Assembly: GCA_028866895.1 (NCBI GenBank)
Contig: JAGWHF010000010.1
Location: 20,665-84,664 of the forward strand
Reading direction: 5' to 3'
From: Nitrososphaerota archaeon
GTDB taxonomy: Archaea > Thermoproteota > Nitrososphaeria > Nitrososphaerales > Nitrosopumilaceae
DNA length: 64,000 nucleotides
Position 1 is the first letter of the stretch, and each line of letters opens with the position of its first letter. The translations under genes and the position numbers were made by a program. Under the pieces are notes generated by a model that was not told where the DNA came from, made no database searches, and was given only the letters and a program-made list of their open reading frames with translations. Positions 53,833-62,129 of this stretch are shown one piece after another.

Positions 53833-54510
53833 TCAACGCTTCTGCAGCCTGAATATTGATTTCATCTCGTCCAAGCTGAACTGCCCGGGCGCTACCGGTT
53901 TTCCAAGTGAAACGTAGGTAAACGGGCTTCCGAGCCTCGTGCACAGTATGCGGGACATCCTTCCATAATCCCCCATTGCAAAGGCGACTAGATTGGTTTT
54001 TCGCGGCGCCGTCTTGTACAGGCCGAGTACACGGATGGTATCCCCTATCGTCCTTGCCATGGTGACAATCTTGATGTTCGTTGAGAATTTGGACATTCTT
54101 CTTGCCATTCCGGCAAGAGTATTGTCGCTTGGAGTCTTTGCAAAGTCGTGCCAGGAGACCAAGGTGTCGGATCTTCCGGACTTGAGGTATCTGTACAGAT
54201 CCTTGTTGAGCCGGAGAGTGTTGTACTCTACGTCGATAAGAAACGGGTCAAAGTCTGCAATCAGCTTCAAAATTGATATTCTCTCGGATTCTGGACCTGG
54301 GAACTTGCCACCCTCGGACTTGGGCCTCAATGTGCAGATGCACCTGTTAAGGTATGGCCTGAGGCTTCTTAGGCATGTGGGTATGTCGGCCGGTGGTAAG
54401 AAATCCAGCCTGAGTTCTACGTAGTCAGACCGTCTGAGGGCTAGCTTGGCGTCCTTTACAAAGCATGCGACACTCCAAGTGCCGATTGACGCGCATGTCT
54501 TGCTTGCCAA
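53833..54510 (-). CDS. aroD: Type I 3-dehydroquinate dehydratase
   Basis: A 225-residue TIM barrel with DYVELRLDFL (Glu-Arg), LVSWHDFAKTP (catalytic His) and IKIVTMARTI (Schiff-base Lys region), closing with AFAMGDYGRMSRI and FTYVSLGKPVAPGQFS. It dehydrates 3-dehydroquinate. It lies 345 bases upstream of the membrane zinc-ribbon gene, apart from the aroE block but on the same strand. Confidence 0.92.
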   Translation of the reverse strand: MASKTCASIGTWSVACFVKDAKLALRRSDYVELRLDFLPPADIPTCLRSLRPYLNRCICTLRPKSEGGKFPGPESERISILKLIADFDPFLIDVEYNTLRLNKDLYRYLKSGRSDTLVSWHDFAKTPSDNTLAGMARRMSKFSTNIKIVTMARTIGDTIRVLGLYKTAPRKTNLVAFAMGDYGRMSRILCTRLGSPFTYVSLGKPVAPGQFSLDEMKSIFRLQKR

Positions 54511-54528
54511 CTTGATTAGTCTGCTGCC

Positions 54529-54831
54529 TTACCCTGAGTGGGTCTGGTTTGTTGGAATGCATGCGTGCCACTGCTTCAAGGAGGCACATTCGCCCGGATT
54601 GCGCTGTGCATTGCCCAACGCCTGCTGCATCGCTGACCATTCTTGCGGAGAGCAGAGGTGGTCGCCACATACTTCCTGACCTCCTGGAAACCTTGTAGTC
54701 TTGTGTGTGTCTTGTAGGTACTGAAAGTCTCTTGGGGTCAATGCGCTGGCAGAGGGAACCGCGAATGCGTATGCAATCAGGGCTGCAAATGCTGCCGCAG
54801 CCAAAACGCCCTTTACTTTTTTATCTAACAT
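54529..54831 (-). CDS. Small secreted Cys-containing protein
   Basis: A 100-residue protein with a signal peptide (GVLAAAAFAALIAYAFAVPSASA). The mature part, about 70 residues, has four Cys (VCGDHLCSPQEW, GECASLKQWHACIP) that could form two disulfides. No family recognised. It starts 150 bases from the divergent Alba gene. Confidence 0.68.
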   Translation of the reverse strand: MLDKKVKGVLAAAAFAALIAYAFAVPSASALTPRDFQYLQDTHKTTRFPGGQEVCGDHLCSPQEWSAMQQALGNAQRNPGECASLKQWHACIPTNQTHSG

Positions 54832-54981
54832 CTGTCGAATTTAATATCAACTAGTATATGTACATTAGCATACAATTATACTTGATTTTTAGATCTAAAT
54901 TGTGGAATCATGCCTGCTGCATTCTTGCTTATTAGACATTGTGGCAGAAACTTTTATGAAACGATTAGGTAATGAAAGGAC

Positions 54982-55278
54982 ATGAGCACGGAAAACAGGT
55001 CGGAATCGAAGGATACTGTCTTCATAGGAAAAAAGCCTTTGATGGCATATGTGACATCAGCGCTCATACAGCTTGCCAACAATCCCAGGGTGCTGATAAA
55101 GGCAAGGGGTCTTAGTATAGGCCGGGCTGTGGATGTGGCACAGATAATTGCCAGGAGGACAGAAGGTTCCGGATATTCTGTCGGGGAGATAAAGATAAGC
55201 TCCGAGCAGCTAGAGTCTAATGACGGAAGGTCAAGGAACGTGTCCACTATAGAGATCGAGGTTAAGAAAAACGCCTAG
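54982..55278 (+). CDS. alba: Alba-family DNA/RNA-binding chromatin protein
   Basis: A 98-residue Alba: VFIGKKPLMAYVTSALIQLANNP (with the central Lys), VLIKARGLSIGRAVDVAQI and a C-terminal beta hairpin. It coats DNA and RNA. A TATA-like CTTTTATGA lies about 30 bases upstream. Confidence 0.94.
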   Translation: MSTENRSESKDTVFIGKKPLMAYVTSALIQLANNPRVLIKARGLSIGRAVDVAQIIARRTEGSGYSVGEIKISSEQLESNDGRSRNVSTIEIEVKKNA

Positions 55279-55283
55279 AGACT

Positions 55284-55316
55284 CTAAAACATGTGTTTTT
55301 CTAAAGCATGTTTTAG
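55284..55316 (+). terminator. 10-bp inverted repeat after alba
   Basis: CTAAAACATG (55284-55293) and CATGTTTTAG (55307-55316) are perfect inverted copies around a 13-base loop, starting 5 bases after the alba stop; T-rich sequence follows. It may act as terminator, mRNA 3' stabiliser or protein site. Confidence 0.5.
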
Positions 55317-55438
55317 CGGATTTTATTTGATTATTTTTGTTCGAATTTATTCAGCCCTCGGGACAATCAAAAACGTGTGGCATTCAAGGCGGATTCCTGC
55401 ATCAAGAAAAATAAATACCAAAGAAAGTCAGTAAAATA

Positions 55439-56290
55439 GTGTGGAAAACAAACTCGATATTCGTTGCTGATTCAAGGGACCTCTCCCAAATAAGACAAAA
55501 TTCCGTTTCTCTTACCGTGACCTCTCCCCCATACCATAATGCAATCAATTATGATGATCACCAGTCCACCCAAAAGTGGTACAGGGGAACTGTCTCCGTT
55601 CCGCTTGAAAAGTGGGTTGAGGAGATGCGGCAAGTGTTTTCCCAAGTGTACAGGGCGACAAAACCGGGAGGCTTTTGTTGTATAGTGATTGGCAACGAGA
55701 TCATAGAGGAAAAGGTCAAACTTCCGTTGCCTGCAATTCTCGAGGTCGAACTTACGAGGGACGAGATAGGGTGGAAATTCTTCGAGGAGATAATATGGAA
55801 CAAGGTTACCGGCGGAAAGAAGAGGTTCAGAGTCACGGTACAACACCCATACCCAACATACTACTACCCAAATATCATGCATGAACAGATAATCGTGCTG
55901 AGGAAGCCGCCCTTCCACAACCAAAAGGATGGAAAGAGCAGGCTTGTAATAGACGACCTGATGAAGAAGGAGGTTGCAAACTCGGTCTGGCATATAGCAC
56001 CGGTACCCCCAAGCTACCGCAGGTACCATCCAGCCGCATTCCCTGAGGAAATCCCGTACAGGCTCATCCGATTGTACAGTAATATGGGTGATCTCGTTCT
56101 CGATCCTTTCGTAGGAAGCGGCCAGACCACAAAGATGGCAAAATTTCTCAAGCGCAAGTTTATCGGGGTTGACAAGTCTGAAAAATACGCTTCCGTGGCT
56201 AGGAAAAGGACGATGGAGTCACCCCTCCTCCGTATGTTGCAGCTTGTGCCCAACTGGAAATTCCCGGTACCACTGGACAGGGGGGTCTAG
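55439..56290 (+). CDS. Orphan DNA methyltransferase (N4-cytosine/N6-adenine, beta class)
   Basis: A 283-residue enzyme from GTG 55439. The catalytic motif TSPPY (28-32) comes first, and the AdoMet motif DPFVGSGQTT (about 219-228) near the end, the beta-class order. TSPPY occurs in N4-cytosine and some N6-adenine enzymes. No restriction endonuclease or specificity subunit is adjacent, so it looks solitary. TATA-like AAAATAAATACC lies about 25 bases upstream. Confidence 0.88.
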   Translation: MWKTNSIFVADSRDLSQIRQNSVSLTVTSPPYHNAINYDDHQSTQKWYRGTVSVPLEKWVEEMRQVFSQVYRATKPGGFCCIVIGNEIIEEKVKLPLPAILEVELTRDEIGWKFFEEIIWNKVTGGKKRFRVTVQHPYPTYYYPNIMHEQIIVLRKPPFHNQKDGKSRLVIDDLMKKEVANSVWHIAPVPPSYRRYHPAAFPEEIPYRLIRLYSNMGDLVLDPFVGSGQTTKMAKFLKRKFIGVDKSEKYASVARKRTMESPLLRMLQLVPNWKFPVPLDRGV

Positions 56291-56429
56291 ATCTGCGGGG
56301 GTGAGGGGGTCAAAAGGTCCTCTTACCGTACTTGGCACCTGCACCCGTGCGGGACTGTACAGGCATTGATCTGCCAAGACATAGATTTCAATCGTAAAGG
56401 TTATCTAGCAAGCCCTAGCCAATCAAGGC

Positions 56430-56633
56430 ATGGTAACAAGCAACAGCAGGTCCTATTTTCGCGAAGTCGAAAAAAGCCACAGGGCCTACAGTTCTGCACT
56501 AAGGAGAGCAAGGAACAGGCAGGCAGTTATGAACCTCTACTGGAAGCACAAGAGGCAGCATGAGGCTCTTCTCAAAAGGCACCTCAGGGACGAGATGACT
56601 GAGGTAGTCCAAATAAAGAAGAAATTCAAATAA
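56430..56633 (+). CDS. Small basic helical protein
   Basis: A 67-residue Lys/Arg-rich protein (RRARNRQAVMNLYWKHKRQHEALLKRHL), likely a long amphipathic helix. It lies 139 bases after the methyltransferase on the same strand with its own TATA-like TAAAGGTTATC about 30 bases upstream. A T-rich stretch (56637-56658) follows. No family recognised. Confidence 0.6.
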   Translation: MVTSNSRSYFREVEKSHRAYSSALRRARNRQAVMNLYWKHKRQHEALLKRHLRDEMTEVVQIKKKFK

Positions 56634-56669
56634 CTCTTCTTCTTTTTCTTTAATTTACGCCCCGGTTCC

Positions 56670-56840
56670 TTATTGATCCTTTAGGGATTCATGCCAAGCT
56701 TTAACGACGCTGTCATCGGAGCCTGCCGTCGTCATTCCTGCGATCTTCGCCTTATTCTCCTTGTGGGCTGCGGAATCCAGGTGTTTCTCCAGCATGTCCT
56801 CCTGTACTTCTTCGGAACAAATGTTGCATCGTAAGGCCAA
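56670..56840 (-). CDS. Single C2H2 zinc-finger protein (56 residues)
   Basis: From TTG 56840 the frame reads MALRCNICSEEVQEDMLEKH and on to a TAA at 56670-56672. Cys5-x2-Cys8 and two His separated by five residues form a C2H2-type finger; the tail ends in a TTAGSDDSVVKAWHESLKDQ helix. TTATTATAG lies about 30 bases upstream on the minus strand, fitting a leaderless message. Small thaumarchaeal zinc-finger proteins of this kind may bind nucleic acid; that is inference. Confidence 0.7.
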   Translation of the reverse strand: MALRCNICSEEVQEDMLEKHLDSAAHKENKAKIAGMTTAGSDDSVVKAWHESLKDQ

Positions 56841-56883
56841 TCAAAATATTTGAAGTCTTTTGCTATAATAACGTGGCGCAGTA

Positions 56884-57054
56884 ATGGGTACTAAAGAAAG
56901 GACTCGGTTGCTGGCTTGCTTTCAAACCTGTCTTGGCTGGAGGAATTTTTCGAAAATTGCAATTGTTGCCGCAATTTTGTTGGGGACAAGTACCAGATAT
57001 TCTGTTGAGTTTGGGGAGATCTACGATCACTGTTGCATGTTGCACTTGACTTGA
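56884..57054 (+). CDS. Possible 56-residue membrane-associated protein
   Basis: ATG 56884 opens a 56-residue frame (MGTKERTRLLACFQTCLG..., hydrophobic KIAIVAAILLG in the middle). CTATAATAA lies about 20 bases upstream, sharing the divergent control region with the zinc-finger gene. Composition is unconvincing and no family matches; listed as possible only. Confidence 0.28.
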   Translation: MGTKERTRLLACFQTCLGWRNFSKIAIVAAILLGTSTRYSVEFGEIYDHCCMLHLT

Positions 57055-57117
57055 TTTGAAAAATTTTGAGCGTTAATGTTATATCACCGTGATTTGATGG
57101 TATTGATAATTAATTGC

Positions 57118-57231
57118 CAAGGGGGCATGGAACTTATTTTCACGCAAACGGGGAGTACGCGTGACGCCCCCTTGACACTGCGATCTTGATCGAGCCAACA
57201 TATTTAGATTTATCTTGCCTTTACGCGTGAC
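57118..57231. other. Structured non-coding region with inverted and direct repeats
   Basis: CAAGGGGGC (57118-57126) and GCCCCCTTG (57166-57174) are perfect inverted copies 39 bases apart, and TACGCGTGAC occurs twice in direct orientation (57156-57165, 57222-57231). No protein frame explains this. It sits at the 3' side of the DHQ synthase gene and could encode a small RNA, an operon-end element or a protein-binding site. Confidence 0.4.
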
Positions 57232-57278
57232 CTCGGGGGATTCTAGTCTAGGGCAAGCAGGAATCTCAGGTTTGCCGC

Positions 57279-58334
57279 CTATTTTTCCACGATGTATTCA
57301 TCGTCAACTTCCATTCCAAAATGCCGTCCTGTGGCGGCCTTGGAATGCACTAGAACCGTATCGCCTTTCCTGAGGTGGGTCACTGATACTAGGTGGCCGT
57401 CAGGACGGACAAGCCTTATCGTCTCAGCATTCTGTGCGATGATTCCACCAACCTCGTTTCCAACCTGGGCCTTTATCATTAGCATGGGCCTGCTCTCTAT
57501 CTTTGATCTTCCTACTGTGGCCCTTCTTGCTCTCCCATGCGAATCTGTGATGAGGACCTCCGACCCTGTTTCAAGCTCGGAAAGATACCTGGTCGTGCCG
57601 TCAGGCGAGAGGGTATAACAGTGGACGGCCCCAGCGTTGACTCTGAACGGCCTGGGAGACGTAAAGGAGGAACCGACAGACTCGTTGTGAACTAGGAATA
57701 GAAAGTTTGACCTGCTTCCTATCAGCATGCCTTCGCCGCGTCCAAGCATGGAGGCCGTGTCGACGCAGACGCGCTCGCCATTGCCAACCTCCTTTATCTC
57801 GAGGATCTTGGCTGGGCGCAACTCGAAATTTTTTGTTCCAAGAAAAACCAGCGCCTCTCGCACCTCGCCAAGAGAGCCGGTCGAGAAGATGACTCCGTCA
57901 ACTCCTATCTCCAGGATGGAAAACATCTTTCTGACCTCGTCGGGGGTGTTTGCTATGGCGTAAATCTTCGTATGGATTTTGTGCAGCTTGGCGATGATGT
58001 TCTCAAGAGGGATTATCTTCCAATCCTTGACCTCCACCACCACGAAATCGAGGCCTTCCTTTGAGATGTGAAGTATCCTTTCGATGTCTGCATTGGACAG
58101 TACCCTGAATTTCATGCCCACCTTCTTGCCTCTGATCTTTGCTACCTTGTTGAGAATTACGTAATCGGCGTCCCGCGAGCTGTGGATGGTATCAAGCCCA
58201 GTTTTGAGGCCCTTTAGGACTGCGGGGTCCACATTTACCGTCTTGATTCCCTCCTTCTCCAACTCGGTCAGAAATTTTCCAATATTGCCCCTTGGGATTT
58301 TGGGGGCTATGATTAGCTCTCTATTTTTTGCCAA
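57279..58334 (-). CDS. 3-Dehydroquinate synthase II (archaeal type)
   Basis: A 351-residue archaeal class II DHQ synthase (AroB' type), unrelated to bacterial AroB: RELIIAPKIPRGNIGKFL, FVVVEVKDWKIIPLENIIA, GVDGVIFSTGSLGEVREAL and RPFRVNAGAVHCYTLSPDG. It oxidatively deaminates and cyclises ADH to 3-dehydroquinate. It overlaps the preceding ADH synthase gene by 14 bases. Confidence 0.94.
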   Translation of the reverse strand: MAKNRELIIAPKIPRGNIGKFLTELEKEGIKTVNVDPAVLKGLKTGLDTIHSSRDADYVILNKVAKIRGKKVGMKFRVLSNADIERILHISKEGLDFVVVEVKDWKIIPLENIIAKLHKIHTKIYAIANTPDEVRKMFSILEIGVDGVIFSTGSLGEVREALVFLGTKNFELRPAKILEIKEVGNGERVCVDTASMLGRGEGMLIGSRSNFLFLVHNESVGSSFTSPRPFRVNAGAVHCYTLSPDGTTRYLSELETGSEVLITDSHGRARRATVGRSKIESRPMLMIKAQVGNEVGGIIAQNAETIRLVRPDGHLVSVTHLRKGDTVLVHSKAATGRHFGMEVDDEYIVEK

Positions 58335-59109
58335 GGTGTTTTGCAGCTTCCTTTGCGGTTTCTTTCCTGAATATTATGGCGGCAAGAGCCTGGGTCATCT
58401 TTGCGGGATCGGCATGTTCGAAGATGTTCCTTCCATACGTCACGCCTTTTGCACCTGCCTGCATGGCCTCCTCTGTCATCTGCAGGATGTCCCTGTCGGT
58501 CTTGGCCTTTGGGCCACCTGCTATTACTACTGGCACTGGCGTGCTCTTTACTATCTTTGAGAACGAATCTACATCTCCAGTGTAGAGCGTCTTTACGATA
58601 TCCGCCCCGCATTCTGCCCCTATTCTCGCAACGTGCCCTACGATTGCTGGGTCGTGCGGATTTTTTACATTCTCGCCCCTTGGATACATCATGGCAAGCA
58701 AGGGCATGCTCCACTTGTGACATTCGTCGGAGATTCTGCCAAGCTGCTCAAGCATCTCTGGCTCCTCCTTTCCACCGATGTTGATGTGCAATGATACTCC
58801 GTCGGCCCCAAGTCTGAGCGCCTCCTCGACGGAACCGGTTAGCATCTTCCTGTTGGGTGACATGGAGAGGGATGTGCTGGCAGAGTAATGTACTAGTAGG
58901 CCAATCTTCGGGGGCTTGGGCATGTTCTTGAAGATTCCCTTGTTTATGATGACTGAAGTAAGGCCGAAATTCTGGCAGGTGTATATCAGTGGGTAGGGAT
59001 CCTCGATTCCCTTGATAGGGCCGCTTGAGATGCCGTGATCCATAGGTATGCACAGCATCTTGCCATTTCGAAGTATTCTGTTCATTCGAATCTGGAAACC
59101 GCTGACCAT
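58321..59109 (-). CDS. 2-Amino-3,7-dideoxy-D-threo-hept-6-ulosonate (ADH) synthase
   Basis: A 262-residue class I aldolase-like protein (AroA' type): MLCIPMDHGISSGPIKGIEDP, GADIVKTLYTGDVDSF with the Schiff-base Lys, and VIAGGPKAKTDRDILQMTEE. It opens the archaeal shikimate route, replacing DAHP synthase. It overlaps DHQ synthase II, so the two act in sequence from one transcript. A true fructose-bisphosphate aldolase is unlikely given the neighbour. Confidence 0.92.
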   Translation of the reverse strand: MVSGFQIRMNRILRNGKMLCIPMDHGISSGPIKGIEDPYPLIYTCQNFGLTSVIINKGIFKNMPKPPKIGLLVHYSASTSLSMSPNRKMLTGSVEEALRLGADGVSLHINIGGKEEPEMLEQLGRISDECHKWSMPLLAMMYPRGENVKNPHDPAIVGHVARIGAECGADIVKTLYTGDVDSFSKIVKSTPVPVVIAGGPKAKTDRDILQMTEEAMQAGAKGVTYGRNIFEHADPAKMTQALAAIIFRKETAKEAAKHLGKK

Positions 59110-59246
59110 TGGAGTTAATCCTTGGCGTGCCCTACTTAAAAATAGCGGGTTTTCTTCAAAGTCTGTTTGTCTCGTCCGTCATGCGATTTCTTGCGCGTCG
59201 GCTTGCACTATACCATTAAATACGATATAGAAAGATCAAAACTCAG

Positions 59247-60365
59247 TTGAGCCAGATAGTTCAGCAGATTCGGCATTCTGAGATAAGTGATATTCTTGAA
59301 AATTCCCTTGAGGGAAATAGGCCTGGATATGAGGAGTGTCTTAGGCTGCTGGAGTCAAACGACGTACATCTTATGGGCCTTGTCGGCGGGTACTTGACGA
59401 GAAAAAAATTTGGAAAAACGGCATCCTTTGTAAACAACATGATTCTGAACTACACCAACGTTTGCATCACTGATTGCAAATTCTGTGCTTTTTACAGGCC
59501 GCCGGGACACGACGAGTCGTACACTGTGTCCCTCGAGGAAGTGGAAGCAAGAATGAAGGCCGCCTGGGAGACGTTTGGGATAACACAGGTGATGTTTCAG
59601 GGGGGGCACAACCCGCAGCTTCGGATAGAGTATTACGAGGATGCCTTTAGGATGATGAGGTCAAAGTTCCCCAAGGTGGGAATTCACGCACTTTCGGCAT
59701 CGGAGATTGACATGATATCAAAAGTGGAGCATACAAGCGTAAAAGAGGTTCTCCATAGGCTGAAGGAGGCTGGCCTGCAGTCTGTGCCTGGGGCTGGGGC
59801 GGAGATTCTTGTTGATAGTGTCAAGAAGGTTATCAGCCCGAAGAAAATTTCAAGCGAGACATGGCTGCGGATAATGGAGGAGGCACACAATCTGGGGATT
59901 CCCTCGTCTGCCACGATGATGTATGGACACGTAGAGACCAAGGGCCAGATTGCGGAGCATTTCATGAAAATAAGGGAACTGCAGGAAAAGACCGCTGGGT
60001 TTATGGCATTTATTCCGTGGTCGTTTGAACCGAACAATACGCAGATGCAGAGGGATGAGACCGTAAAGTATTCGGCAGGCGGAACTGAACTTCTCAAGAT
60101 GATTGCAATCTCAAGGATAATGTACGACGGGCTTATACCTCATATCCAGTCCTCGTGGCTTACAAACGGCCTCCCAATGGCGCAGATGGCATTGCATTAC
60201 GGGGCAGATGATTTCGGGGGAACACTGCTTGGGGAGGAGGTGGTATCGTGCACTGGTGCAAGATCAACCGAACTTACAGTGCCAAAGATTGTCGAATCTG
60301 TAATGCGGATTGGGTACCGGGTAGAAGAGCGCGACAACTTTTACAACGTAATAAAGTCGTATTAG
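59247..60365 (+). CDS. mqnC: Cyclic dehypoxanthinyl futalosine synthase (MqnC)
   Basis: A 372-residue radical-SAM enzyme from TTG 59247. NVCITDCKFCAFYR gives Cys73/77/80, and MFQGGHNPQL matches the MqnC/MqnE/CofH group, best MqnC. It cyclises dehypoxanthine futalosine in menaquinone synthesis. TTAAATACGATATAG lies about 25-35 bases before the start. The convergent neighbour is a UbiD-type decarboxylase, supporting this assignment; CofH is the alternative. Confidence 0.87.
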   Translation: MSQIVQQIRHSEISDILENSLEGNRPGYEECLRLLESNDVHLMGLVGGYLTRKKFGKTASFVNNMILNYTNVCITDCKFCAFYRPPGHDESYTVSLEEVEARMKAAWETFGITQVMFQGGHNPQLRIEYYEDAFRMMRSKFPKVGIHALSASEIDMISKVEHTSVKEVLHRLKEAGLQSVPGAGAEILVDSVKKVISPKKISSETWLRIMEEAHNLGIPSSATMMYGHVETKGQIAEHFMKIRELQEKTAGFMAFIPWSFEPNNTQMQRDETVKYSAGGTELLKMIAISRIMYDGLIPHIQSSWLTNGLPMAQMALHYGADDFGGTLLGEEVVSCTGARSTELTVPKIVESVMRIGYRVEERDNFYNVIKSY

Positions 60366-61804
60366 AGGCCGTATTCCTGCCACCTCGAGTCGACCATGCG
60401 CCTTGTGGCGTCGTCCGGACTGACAAGTTCTTGGACTTCCCTCTGGTATCCCTCCTCCTTGGTCTTCTGAGTGGCGTCTATTCCGAGCTTGGAGCCCAGG
60501 TTGACAAGGGGTGAGGCCGGATCCAGCGTATCTGTCGGGGCATTCTCGATAATCATGACATCCCTTGCCGCGTCTGCACGGGTGGTGACTGCCCATATGA
60601 CGTCATTGAGGTCATGTACGTTGACATTCTCGTCGACCACCACGAAGATCTTGGTTAGCGAGAGCTGTCCCATTCCCCAGAGGCCCATCATCACCTTTTT
60701 TGCCTGTCCGGGATACCTCTTCTTGATTGATATTATTGCCATACCCTGGAACCATCCAGCTGGGGGCATGGCAAAGTCAACGACCTCAGGGTGGAACATC
60801 CTGATGAGGGGGATGAAGGAGCGCTCGATAACCTTGCCCAGATAAGCGTCCTCGAGGACGGGCTTGCCCACGATGGTGGTAAGGTAGATTGGCTTTTGCT
60901 TCCTCATGATCCCGGTCAGGGTAAATGTGGGATAAGGCTCCGGAGGGGTGTAGTATCCTGTATGGTCTCCAAACGGGCCCTCCATTCTCAGGTCGGACGG
61001 GTCGACGTAGCCCTCCAGGACCATCTCGGCGTTTGCGGGGACCTCCAGATCTACAGTCCTGCACTTGACTGTCTTGATTCCAGTCTTTCTTGTAATTCCT
61101 GAAAAAACGTATTTGTCAAGGCCTTCAGGCACCGGCGCAACTGCTGAGAACACAGTGGCAGGATCAGCTCCTATGATTACTGCCGCGTCTATCCTGTCTC
61201 CTGCGTCCTTCTTTATCTCGGAATGCTGGGCACCGCGTTTGTGTTTTTGCCAGTGCATGAGCGCATGTTTGCTGTCAACTATTTGCATCCTGTAGACTCC
61301 TAGATTCCTCACTCCTGTCTCGGGATGCTTTGTAGCAACCAGGCCGAAAGTGATGAACCTGCCGGCGTCTTTAGGCCACGTCTTCAAGACTGGGATTCTG
61401 TCAAGGGATGGTGAGTCGTCAAAGATCTCGGTTACGGGACCGCTCTTTTGCAACTTTGGGGCTACATCGGTCATCTTGGCAAGCTCTGGCAGCTTCCTTA
61501 GCTTGCTGATGATTCCGCTTGGCACCTCCATGCGGGTCATATCGACTATCCTCTGGCCAATCTCCGTAAAGTCCGGGTTCTCGAGGCCTATCTCAAGGCG
61601 TCTCATGGAACCAAACGCATTTCCGAGGACTGGCATGTCGTAATTTTTTACTTTCTCAAATAGGACGGCAGGACCGTTGGAATACATGATGCGGCTGAGG
61701 ATTTCAGAAATCTCCAGGTTGGAATCGACCTCCGTCTTTACCCTCTTGAGCTCTCCTGATTTTTCTAATTTTTCCACGAACTCGGGCAGGTCTTCTATGG
61801 GCAC
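60362..61804 (-). CDS. UbiD-family decarboxylase (probable menaquinone pathway)
   Basis: A 480-residue UbiD-like protein: FITFGLVATKHPETGVRNLGVYRMQ, MEGPFGDHTGYYTPPEPYP and KVMMGLWGMGQLSLTKIFVVVDE. Enzymes of this family need prenylated FMN and decarboxylate aromatic acids. Next to mqnC it may act in the late futalosine pathway. Its stop interlocks with that of mqnC (TTAG). Confidence 0.9.
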   Translation of the reverse strand: MPIEDLPEFVEKLEKSGELKRVKTEVDSNLEISEILSRIMYSNGPAVLFEKVKNYDMPVLGNAFGSMRRLEIGLENPDFTEIGQRIVDMTRMEVPSGIISKLRKLPELAKMTDVAPKLQKSGPVTEIFDDSPSLDRIPVLKTWPKDAGRFITFGLVATKHPETGVRNLGVYRMQIVDSKHALMHWQKHKRGAQHSEIKKDAGDRIDAAVIIGADPATVFSAVAPVPEGLDKYVFSGITRKTGIKTVKCRTVDLEVPANAEMVLEGYVDPSDLRMEGPFGDHTGYYTPPEPYPTFTLTGIMRKQKPIYLTTIVGKPVLEDAYLGKVIERSFIPLIRMFHPEVVDFAMPPAGWFQGMAIISIKKRYPGQAKKVMMGLWGMGQLSLTKIFVVVDENVNVHDLNDVIWAVTTRADAARDVMIIENAPTDTLDPASPLVNLGSKLGIDATQKTKEEGYQREVQELVSPDDATRRMVDSRWQEYGL

Positions 61805-61898
61805 ACGACTACTCGCGCGCCATCCAGTATAAGCTTAACTGGATTTGCGGGGAATCTCAAACGAACTTTTAATTAGACTGCGACGAGAATTGTCCTAG

Positions 61899-62129
61899 TT
61901 GTCAGGCCAAAAATGTGCCGTCTGCGGTGGAGGGGGAAAGATTGTCCTTTTGGATACGGTATGCTCCTTCTGCAACGGTACCGGGGAATACAGCAAGACT
62001 GCCGACAGCTATATGAAATCGCACATCTGCCAATGCATATTTCTTGACAGGATCACATGCCCTCTTTGCGGGAAGAAATGCCATCATGATACTCCAAACA
62101 AGCCGAAAATTTTGATTGGCCCGGTCTAG
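61899..62129 (+). CDS. Small DnaJ-type zinc-finger protein
   Basis: A 76-residue protein from TTG 61899 with CAVCGGGGK, CSFCNGTGE, CQC and CPLCGKKC, a pattern like the CxxCxGxG repeats of DnaJ. Probably binds two zinc ions. CTTTTAATTAG upstream fits a TATA box for a leaderless start. Its stop interlocks with the next gene in a CTAG. Confidence 0.8.
   Translation: MSGQKCAVCGGGGKIVLLDTVCSFCNGTGEYSKTADSYMKSHICQCIFLDRITCPLCGKKCHHDTPNKPKILIGPV

Noticed and set aside
55439..56290. Restriction-modification system
   Set aside because: Only the methyltransferase is present; no nuclease, specificity subunit or phage-related gene nearby.
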